The notes beneath the pieces were generated by a model. It made no database searches. It was given only the letters and a program-made list of their open reading frames with translations, and had not been told where the DNA came from. 14,511 nt of DNA, from positions 1-14,511 of the forward strand of contig DATLBY010000170.1 of the NCBI GenBank assembly GCA_035526665.1, read 5' to 3'. A program made the position numbers and the translations under genes. Source of the stretch: DATLBY01 sp035526665 (lineage in GTDB: Bacteria; Acidobacteriota; Terriglobia; Bryobacterales; Bryobacteraceae). This document shows positions 7,424 to 13,209 of this stretch, in pieces (the stretch's first letter is position 1; each line of letters begins with the position of its first letter).

Positions 7424-8646
7424 TACAAGAGCATTCCGGCAATGCATGCCGACATGAAATTGGCCATTGACCCGGCCGCTACTGCCCGCAATCCCAATCG
7501 AGCCAGATCCGACTTCCGAGTCGGCGCCAGCGCGCCTATGCCGCCGATCTGAATCGCGATCGAACTTAGATTGGCGAAGCCGCAGAGAGCATAGGTGGCG
7601 ATCACGAAAGATCGCGGGTCGAGTTGCGGCTGCAGCGGCCCCAGTTCCAGGAACGCGACAAATTCATTCAATACCAGCCGCGTGCCCAACAGATTGCCGA
7701 CCGTCGCGCAATCGTTCCAGCGCACGCCCAGCAGCCACGCCACGGGGGCAAAGATAAAACCGAAAATCTTCTGCATCGTATCCGGCAGCCATCCCATTCC
7801 CGGCCAGCCATGCACCCAGCCAAGCAGCCCGTTAGCCAATGCGATTAGCGCGAGGAATGCAATCAACATCCCTCCTATGTTTAACGCGAGTTGGAGCCCA
7901 TCCCCTGCTCCCCGCGCCGCGGCGTCGATGATGTTTACTCCCGGCTTTTCTACTTCTACCTTCACCGTGCCGCGCGTGGCGGGCTCGTCCACCTCCGGCA
8001 TCATAATCTTCGCCAGCATGATGGTCGCGGGAGCCGTCATGATCACCGCTGTCAGCAAATGTTTGATCTCGACGTGAGCAATTTTCACGTAGGCTGCCAT
8101 CACGGCCCCGGATACGTGAGCCATTCCGCTGGTCATGATGGTAAAAAGCTCGGAGATCGTCAGTCCGGCCAGAAATGGCTTGATCGTCAGAGGAGCCTCG
8201 GTCTGTCCCATGAAAATACTGGCGGCGACGCAGGTCGATTCGGCCCCGCTGGCGCCCATGACGCGCTGCATCACCACTGCCATGGAGCGCACCAGAACCT
8301 GCATCACTCCCAGCTGGTACAGAATGGCGAAGAGCGATGCTATGAAGATGACGATTGGCAGCACCTGAAAAGCAAACAGGACACCGTACGGCCCGCCTTT
8401 CGTGCCTAATGGGCCGAACAGGAATTGACTCCCTGCCTCGGCATATTGCAGCAGCGCATTCACCGCCACGCTGGCGTATTGGAATAGCAGGCCGAAGTTG
8501 GTCTTTAGAACGAGAAAAGCAAAACCAAATTGCAGACCCAATCCCCAAAAAAGGATGCGAGGTTGGATCTGTTTCTTGTTAGGCGAGGCCAGGTAGGCGA
8601 CAGCCAGGATGACTACCAACCCCAACAGGCCAGTAAATCGATCCAT
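7423..8646 (-). CDS. nupC: Concentrative nucleoside transporter (CNT/NupC family)
   Basis: A 407-residue inner-membrane protein with many hydrophobic segments, close to the length of E. coli NupC. CNT signatures are clear: GQTEAPL at 147-153, the GxKxxxNEFVA motif present as GTRLVLNEFVAF at 321-332 with Arg in place of Lys, and GFANLSSIAIQIGGIG near the C-terminus. The family imports nucleosides by symport with protons or sodium. A non-membrane stretch at about 217-240 is charged and probably a loop. The gene starts 11 bases after the pyrimidine-phosphorylase stop and is coupled to the purine phosphorylase by TAATG. The context strongly supports nucleoside uptake; purine versus pyrimidine preference cannot be read from the sequence. 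Confidence 0.95.
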   Translation of the reverse strand: MDRFTGLLGLVVILAVAYLASPNKKQIQPRILFWGLGLQFGFAFLVLKTNFGLLFQYASVAVNALLQYAEAGSQFLFGPLGTKGGPYGVLFAFQVLPIVIFIASLFAILYQLGVMQVLVRSMAVVMQRVMGASGAESTCVAASIFMGQTEAPLTIKPFLAGLTISELFTIMTSGMAHVSGAVMAAYVKIAHVEIKHLLTAVIMTAPATIMLAKIMMPEVDEPATRGTVKVEVEKPGVNIIDAAARGAGDGLQLALNIGGMLIAFLALIALANGLLGWVHGWPGMGWLPDTMQKIFGFIFAPVAWLLGVRWNDCATVGNLLGTRLVLNEFVAFLELGPLQPQLDPRSFVIATYALCGFANLSSIAIQIGGIGALAPTRKSDLARLGLRAVAAGSMANFMSACIAGMLL

Positions 8647-8657
8647 GCCCGTGCCGT

Positions 8658-9962
8658 TTAGCCGACCACTTCAAGAATCAGATTGCGCTCATCCGGCGCC
8701 TGCGACGAGATTCGGAAGGCATCTTCTACCAGTTGAGCGGCCTCTTCCAGCCTGTCTTCGCTCGTATGATAAATCCTGCAGAGCACGGTCCCGGCATCCA
8801 TCTTCTGGCCGATTTTAGCTTCCAGGATCACACCCACTGCCGGATCAATGGAATCTTCCTTGGTATCCCGGCCGGCCCCGATCATGGAGGAGGCAAGCCC
8901 GATGTCTTCGGCGTTAATCGCGGTAATGTAGCCCGGACGCGGGCACAGAATCTCCCGCGCGCCGCTGGCATTGGGCAGCAGATCAAACCTGTCCAACACC
9001 TGCGGGTTACCGCCCTGCGCCTCGATCACTTCCTTGAACTTGGCGTAGCCGGAGCCGTCCAGCAGCCTGGCCTGCGCAATTTCGCGGGCGTCCTCGAGTG
9101 TCGCCGTGAGCTTGCCCAGGAAAATCATACGCGCCGCAAGTTCGAGGGAGATCTTCGTCAGGTCTTCCGGCCCGACGTTCTGAAGAGTCTGAGACACTTC
9201 CATAATCTCGAGCGCGTTCCCGATGGCGTATCCCAGAGGCTGATTCATGTCGGTGATCAGCGCCTGTACGCGCTTATTCATGCGGCGGCCGATTCCGACC
9301 ATCATCTGCGCCAGCTTGCGCGCCTCGGTCTGCTTCTTCATGAACGCGCCGCTGCCGACCTTCACGTCCAATACCAAGGCGTCGAGTCCAACGGCAAGCT
9401 TCTTCGACATGATCGACGAGGCGATCAATGGGATCGACTCGACGGTGGCCGTAGCATCGCGCAGGGAGTAGAGCTTTCCATCGGCGGGCGCAATCTGCGG
9501 AGTCTGCCCGATAAAGGCTAACTTCAGCCGCAACAACTGCTCGCGAAACTCGTCTATGGTCAGATTGGTACGGAATCCGGGAATGGACTCGAGCTTGTCC
9601 AGCGTCCCTCCGGTGTGTCCCAGCGCCCGGCCCGAAATCATAGGAACAACCACGCCCGCCGCGGCTGCTAGCGGCGCCGCAATCAGACTCGTCTTGTCCC
9701 CTACGCCACCCGTGGAGTGCTTGTCGACCTTGACGCCCGGAATGGACGAGAGATCCACGACTTCGCCCGAATTCAGCATGGACTCCGTGAGTGAGCTGAC
9801 CTCGCGGTCAGACATACCCGAGAAGAATACTGCCATGAGGAAGGCGGACATCTGGTAGTCCGGAATATCCCCGCGCGTGTACCCCTCAATGACGAAGGAT
9901 ATCTCTTCGGCCGATAGTTCCTCGCCATCTCGCTTACGGTGAATCAGGTCGACAGTACGCAT
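8658..9962 (-). CDS. pdp: Pyrimidine-nucleoside phosphorylase (thymidine phosphorylase family, DeoA/Pdp)
   Basis: A 434-residue cytoplasmic enzyme that phosphorolyses uridine, deoxyuridine and thymidine. The family signature SGRALGHTGGTLDKLE is at 110-125, and phosphate-binding KHSTGG at 81-86. Active-site residues equivalent to E. coli DeoA His85, Arg171, Ser186 and Lys190 appear as His82, Arg168, Ser183 and Lys187, each shifted by three. The N-terminus (DLIHRKRDG, then EGYTRGDIPDYQMSA) resembles the Bacillus/Geobacillus pyrimidine-nucleoside phosphorylases more than E. coli DeoA, which suggests broad uridine and thymidine activity. AGGA stands 8 bases before the ATG. The 68-base gap upstream, with a -10-like TATAAG and a small palindrome, may let this gene and the four after it be controlled separately from the genes upstream. 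Confidence 0.94.
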   Translation of the reverse strand: MRTVDLIHRKRDGEELSAEEISFVIEGYTRGDIPDYQMSAFLMAVFFSGMSDREVSSLTESMLNSGEVVDLSSIPGVKVDKHSTGGVGDKTSLIAAPLAAAAGVVVPMISGRALGHTGGTLDKLESIPGFRTNLTIDEFREQLLRLKLAFIGQTPQIAPADGKLYSLRDATATVESIPLIASSIMSKKLAVGLDALVLDVKVGSGAFMKKQTEARKLAQMMVGIGRRMNKRVQALITDMNQPLGYAIGNALEIMEVSQTLQNVGPEDLTKISLELAARMIFLGKLTATLEDAREIAQARLLDGSGYAKFKEVIEAQGGNPQVLDRFDLLPNASGAREILCPRPGYITAINAEDIGLASSMIGAGRDTKEDSIDPAVGVILEAKIGQKMDAGTVLCRIYHTSEDRLEEAAQLVEDAFRISSQAPDERNLILEVVG

Positions 9963-9963
9963 T

Positions 9964-9990
9964 ATTAGATCCTAATCGTACCAACTTATA
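9964..9990 (-). promoter_or_regulatory. Possible internal promoter/operator before the nucleoside-salvage genes
   Basis: In the 68-base gap before pdp, the minus strand reads TATAAG (9985-9990), a five-of-six match to a -10 box with no good -35 partner. It is followed by the perfect inverted repeat ATTAG-GAT-CTAAT (9964-9976) that covers the AGGA ribosome site. The repeat could bind a repressor (the TTAG/CTAA arms recall DeoR-type operators) or form a weak hairpin. It is short, so this is only suggestive. Confidence 0.3.
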
Positions 9991-10030
9991 TGTTTGAAAG
10001 TAAAGGAAGGACAGTCAGGAATTCGTCACT

Positions 10031-10843
10031 TCAAGCGGGGATCTGGGGAATGGCAAATCGGTACTCACCGCGGAAGATTTCGCCGAAAAGCTCGAGAATT
10101 TCTTCATGAATAAGCCTATTGTCGGCAACAATATGCCCGCCGTGCAGGTCGGCCGGGCCGCCTTTCATATCGGAACACGTGCCGCCCGCCTCGCTCACCA
10201 GCAGCAGACCCGCCGCCATATCCCAGGGATTCAGATTAAACTCCCAGAATCCGTCCAGCCTGCCGCACGCGACGTACGCCAGGTCTATGGCCGCTGCCCC
10301 GCTGCGGCGTACTCCGTGCGTAAGCATGGCAAGCTGATGGTAAAAGTGGATATTAAAGCCTAAATGGCGCCTGCGGCTGGGAAATCCGGTCGATAGCAGG
10401 GAATCTTCCAAGGTTTTCGCTGTCGACACCCGGATCGGCCGGTTGTTTAAGTACGCGCCCCCGCCCTTTTCCACCGCGAACATCTCCTGCCGCGTTGGAT
10501 CGAAAATAACACCCGCAATGACCTCACCCTGATGTTCCAGCGCCAGCGTTACATTGAAAATCGGATAACCATGAGCGAAATTCGTGGTTCCATCCAGCGG
10601 ATCCACATACCATCTGTAGTCCGAGGGACTTTCATGGCCTCCGCCCTCCTCCGCCAGAATCCCATGGCTCGGAAAATGCGTGCGTAGCCGCTCGATGACG
10701 AGTCGCTCGGAAGCGCGGTCGGCTTCGGTGACCAGATCGTACTCGCCCTTCAACTGAAAGCCGATCTTTCGTTCCAGGTAGTTGGCGAGCAATGCGCCGG
10801 ATTCGCGCGCGATGTCCACTGCAGTTTCTAAGTAAGAAGCCAT
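10031..10843 (-). CDS. suhB: Inositol monophosphatase family protein (SuhB-like)
   Basis: A 270-residue Mg-dependent phosphatase of the IMPase fold, as in SuhB. Metal-binding motifs are complete: Glu65 and Glu66 in LAEEGG, WYVDPLDGTTNF with Asp81 and Asp84, and NPWDMAAG with Asp208. Such enzymes hydrolyse inositol-1-phosphate and related sugar phosphates; E. coli SuhB also binds RNA polymerase and NusA and assists rRNA transcription. The gene begins 12 bases after the hfq-like stop codon, so the two are surely co-transcribed, and 68 bases separate it from pdp. No strong Shine-Dalgarno is visible. Fructose-1,6-bisphosphatase or histidinol-phosphatase activity, found in some relatives, cannot be excluded. 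Confidence 0.92.
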   Translation of the reverse strand: MASYLETAVDIARESGALLANYLERKIGFQLKGEYDLVTEADRASERLVIERLRTHFPSHGILAEEGGGHESPSDYRWYVDPLDGTTNFAHGYPIFNVTLALEHQGEVIAGVIFDPTRQEMFAVEKGGGAYLNNRPIRVSTAKTLEDSLLSTGFPSRRRHLGFNIHFYHQLAMLTHGVRRSGAAAIDLAYVACGRLDGFWEFNLNPWDMAAGLLLVSEAGGTCSDMKGGPADLHGGHIVADNRLIHEEILELFGEIFRGEYRFAIPQIPA

Positions 10844-10855
10844 GAGGGAGCGGAT

Positions 10856-11086
10856 TTACTCGATTTCCGACAAATACTTGATGTCGTGCTTGAATACAAA
10901 CAGGTTGGGCCCCTGTTTACGCGTCAGGCGGATGAAGCTCTCGTCGTAAAATTCGATCACTCCGTCCACCTCCTCGTTATTGGTCAAGCGAACGCGCACC
11001 GGTATGGAAGCTTCGGCGAGTCGTTTCAGGTACTTGGCCTCCTCCAAAGTCTGTTCGGGCGCACGTGTTTTGGATCTTCCGCTCAT
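10856..11086 (-). CDS. hfq: Hfq-like Sm-fold RNA-binding protein
   Basis: A 76-residue protein with the Hfq layout. A helix at about 14-26 (LEEAKYLKRLAEASI) is followed by Sm1-like strands (VRVRLTNNEEVDGVIEFYDESFIRL at 30-54) and the Sm2-like strand NLFVFKHDIKYLSE at 61-74. Phe65-Lys66-His67 matches the Tyr-Lys-His triad of the E. coli Hfq proximal RNA pocket. The classical N-terminal QDPFLN is absent and replaced by a basic, unstructured start (SGRSKTRAPEQ); there is no long C-terminal tail. Hfq forms hexamers that bind U-rich and A-rich RNA and help small RNAs pair. The gene sits between the VWA gene (10-base gap) and suhB (12-base gap). Because it is divergent, a different RNA preference is possible. 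Confidence 0.8.
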   Translation of the reverse strand: MSGRSKTRAPEQTLEEAKYLKRLAEASIPVRVRLTNNEEVDGVIEFYDESFIRLTRKQGPNLFVFKHDIKYLSEIE

Positions 11087-11096
11087 GTAAGGGGGC

Positions 11097-12059
11097 CTAT
11101 CGGCGGATCAGGTTTGGGCCGCGGCCGTTACCCGGCGCGCCCGTCCGATCTTCGTCCCCATAATACCCGTTACGCGAGATCACCCGCAAATCTTTTCGCC
11201 CCGTACGGATTTCCAGGCGGTGGAAGCGGTTCTGACTGGGCGGAACGTTTTGCGGATAATACGCAAGCAAATACTGGGTTCGTAAATCGCGTAGGATCTC
11301 ATCGAACGCGGCGTCCATCCCCTGCGCGAGTTCCGGAAGAAATACCTTCCCCCCAGTGCCGGCCGACAGCGTTGTTAGTGCATTTTCCCCGCCGGTATTG
11401 CGGCCCGGGTTGTTGGTTATCGGCATCACCAGAATGGCGTAAAATACCGCGTCCGCCCGGTGGAGTCCCTCCAGCGCCTCATGATACGTTTTGGAGCTGA
11501 TCGTGTCGCCGCCGTCCGTCACTACCAGCACCACATGACGTCCCTCCCGTGACTCCAGGTCTTGGGAAGCGAAGTAGATGGCGTCGTACATCGACGTGCC
11601 GGCCTCCGCCTTCAGCAGCTTGAGCCGGTGGCTGAGCAGGTTCAAATTCCGTGTGAACCGTGTATGCTGGCGAATCTCCCAATTGAAGCTATAAAGAGAG
11701 AGCGCATCCTCTGGGTTCCCCTCGCGAAACAAGGCTTTCAGGAATCTGGTGACGGATTCAGTCTCATACTTCAAATCCTTGGCGGTGGAACCGCTGGTAT
11801 CCACCAGGAGCGTAATCGAGAGCGGCTGGGACGTGTGCCGCTCAAATACCTTCAACTCCTGCTTTACGCCGTTGTCATAAACGGCGAAATCCTCTTGTTT
11901 CAAGTCGCCCACGGGTTGGCCCGCGGAATTCTTCACCGTCGCCAGCAGGCGCACCAGTTGCACATCCACCCGGAATACTTTGTCTTGCGCGTACACAAGG
12001 CCAAGCAGCAGGAAGAGCGCGGCAGCTGCGCCTATTTGCGAATTACGGAATCGTCCCAC
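11097..12059 (-). CDS. Exported VWA-domain protein (VWFA-related Acidobacterial type)
   Basis: A 320-residue exported protein from a GTG start. Residues 1-25 form a signal peptide (GRFRNSQIG, hydrophobic core, VYAQ). A short beta-rich lead domain (FRVDVQLVRLLATVKN, then DFAVYDNG) precedes the von Willebrand A domain. The metal-ion-dependent adhesion site is complete: DTSGS at 87-91, Thr155 in AGTSMYDA, and Asp182 in VTDGGD. This plan is the 'VWFA-related Acidobacterial domain' family, many copies of which occur in Acidobacteria; function is unknown, with adhesion or protein assembly at the cell surface assumed. The GTG at 12059 gives a compact signal peptide and has GGAAGG just upstream, overlapping moaDE by 28 bases. 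An ATG at 12107 would extend the overlap to 76 bases and has no ribosome site, so it is less likely. Confidence 0.88.
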   Translation of the reverse strand: MGRFRNSQIGAAAALFLLLGLVYAQDKVFRVDVQLVRLLATVKNSAGQPVGDLKQEDFAVYDNGVKQELKVFERHTSQPLSITLLVDTSGSTAKDLKYETESVTRFLKALFREGNPEDALSLYSFNWEIRQHTRFTRNLNLLSHRLKLLKAEAGTSMYDAIYFASQDLESREGRHVVLVVTDGGDTISSKTYHEALEGLHRADAVFYAILVMPITNNPGRNTGGENALTTLSAGTGGKVFLPELAQGMDAAFDEILRDLRTQYLLAYYPQNVPPSQNRFHRLEIRTGRKDLRVISRNGYYGDEDRTGAPGNGRGPNLIRR

Positions 12060-12751
12060 TCGCCTTCCACCCAGACTTCGCCATCCAGGAAATGCTCCTT
12101 TTTCCATATGGGGACCAGCTTTTTCAGGCGGTTGATACCCTCCAGCGCGGCATCGAAAGCTGGCCGGCGATGGGGAGCCGTGACCACAATCACTACGCTG
12201 GCTTCACCAATCTCCATCCGCCCCAGCCGGTGCACCATGGCGATGCGGCCAATGGCGTGCGCCGCTGCGATCTCGCTGCCGATTTGCGCCATCAGCTTCA
12301 CGGCCATCGCCTCGTAGCATTCGTAATCCAGGAATTTTGTCTCGCGTCCCTTGGTGTTATTCCGCACTACGCCTTCGAAGTGAACCACAGCCCCATCTTC
12401 GCCGCGCAGCAGTTTTTCCTGGAGGGTGCGCGCATCGATGGTCTGCCTGGTTAACGCGAAGAAGTTGCCGGTCACGGGATCAGCCAGTTCGTGCGTGTAC
12501 CGGCCGGAGCCGCCGCTCACGGGAGGCAGAAACGCGATCTCGTCGCCCGCCGCCAGCAGGACGTCAGCGCTGGAGAAACTTTGGTTGTGGGCGAAAACGA
12601 TGCTCGGCGCAAGCCGCTGCATCGCCGGATAAAGCTCCGCATAATGCGTGAAAACGGACTGCAGGCGGCTGCCTTCAGGCACCTCAAGCGAGTCCTCCGC
12701 TCGCCCCGCGATGTCCTTTAGCTGCCCGAAAAACAGGACTTTGACGAGCAC
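12032..12751 (-). CDS. moaDE: Fused MoaD-MoaE molybdopterin synthase
   Basis: A 239-residue fusion of both molybdopterin-synthase subunits, which convert cyclic pyranopterin monophosphate to molybdopterin. Residues 1-81 are a MoaD ubiquitin-like domain ending in EIAFLPPVSGG, the exact C-terminal tail seen in free MoaD, where the last Gly carries the thiocarboxylate. Here Gly80-Gly81 is followed directly by SGRYTHEL and a full MoaE domain (about 84-235). MoaE marks are HFEGVVRNNTKG, MVHRLGRMEIGEASV, TAPHRRPAF, and the lysine pair Lys210 and Lys217 (LKKLVPIWK) with the spacing of E. coli Lys119 and Lys126. Cleavage after Gly81 seems necessary for sulfur loading. The GTG at 12751 is chosen; a TTG at 12757 is possible. 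No other molybdenum-cofactor gene is in view. Confidence 0.9.
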   Translation of the reverse strand: MLVKVLFFGQLKDIAGRAEDSLEVPEGSRLQSVFTHYAELYPAMQRLAPSIVFAHNQSFSSADVLLAAGDEIAFLPPVSGGSGRYTHELADPVTGNFFALTRQTIDARTLQEKLLRGEDGAVVHFEGVVRNNTKGRETKFLDYECYEAMAVKLMAQIGSEIAAAHAIGRIAMVHRLGRMEIGEASVVIVVTAPHRRPAFDAALEGINRLKKLVPIWKKEHFLDGEVWVEGEWDDSVIRK

Positions 12752-12757
12752 ATCCAA

Positions 12758-12789
12758 ATGGTATCAGACACGGCTATACTGCCATTTGA
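12758..12789. promoter_or_regulatory. Divergent promoter region between moaDE and the thioesterase gene
   Basis: Only about 38 bases separate the two divergent start codons. On the plus strand TATACT (12775-12780) is a five-of-six -10 match; initiation at the usual distance would fall within about 2-4 bases of the ATG at 12790, giving a nearly leaderless message, which agrees with the absence of a Shine-Dalgarno there. On the minus strand GATACC (12761-12766) is a weaker -10 candidate that would place the start at or near the moaDE start codon. No good -35 boxes were found. Confidence 0.45.
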
Positions 12790-13209
12790 ATGAATCCACA
12801 GGAAACCAGATTAAGGGTTCGGTACGCCGAAACCGACCAGATGGGGGTCGTCTACTACGCAAACTATTTGATTTGGATGGAGCTCGGGCGCGTCGAGCTG
12901 TGCCGCTCGATTGGTCTTCACTATAAAGAGATGGAAGAACGCGACGGGATCTACCTGGTGGTGGCGGAGGCAAATTGCCGTTATCACTTTCCCGCCCGTT
13001 ACGACGAAGAGGTGGCGGTCTATACAGCCATTTCCGAGTCCCGTCCCAGGACGCTGCGTTTCAGCTACCAGATGACCTCCGCCGCCACCGGGCGCAAGCT
13101 GGCCACCGGCTCGACCATGCACGTCTATTGCGGACGCGATATGCGCCCCTGCAAGCTTCCGGAGAAGTACCGGCGCATCTTCGAAACGGCCCCAGGCATA
13201 CAGGCATGA
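12790..13209 (+). CDS. Acyl-CoA thioesterase, YbgC/4-hydroxybenzoyl-CoA thioesterase family
   Basis: A 139-residue single hotdog-fold protein. The N-terminal RVRYAETDQMGVVYYANYLIWME (10-32) contains the family signature, with catalytic Asp16 and the helix-capping Gly-Val-Val-Tyr stretch. The rest follows the hotdog pattern, with LVVAEANCRYHFPARYDEEV at about 56-75. Members hydrolyse short-chain or aromatic acyl-CoAs in the cytoplasm; in many proteobacteria YbgC associates with the Tol-Pal locus, but no tol or pal gene is here. The ATG has no Shine-Dalgarno, and a -10 box nearly touches it, so a leaderless transcript is possible. It is divergent from moaDE and overlaps the next gene by ATGA, so those two are translationally coupled. 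The acyl substrate cannot be told. Confidence 0.92.
   Translation: MNPQETRLRVRYAETDQMGVVYYANYLIWMELGRVELCRSIGLHYKEMEERDGIYLVVAEANCRYHFPARYDEEVAVYTAISESRPRTLRFSYQMTSAATGRKLATGSTMHVYCGRDMRPCKLPEKYRRIFETAPGIQA

Noticed and set aside
8733..9521. Plus-strand open frame of 262 codons opposite the pyrimidine phosphorylase gene
   Set aside because: It is the antisense shadow of a gene with a full set of catalytic motifs and shows no family features of its own.
12741..12780. TTGACG at 12741-12746 as the -35 box of the thioesterase promoter
   Set aside because: It is 28 bases from TATACT and 14 from GTATCA, neither an acceptable spacing, and it lies inside the moaDE coding region.
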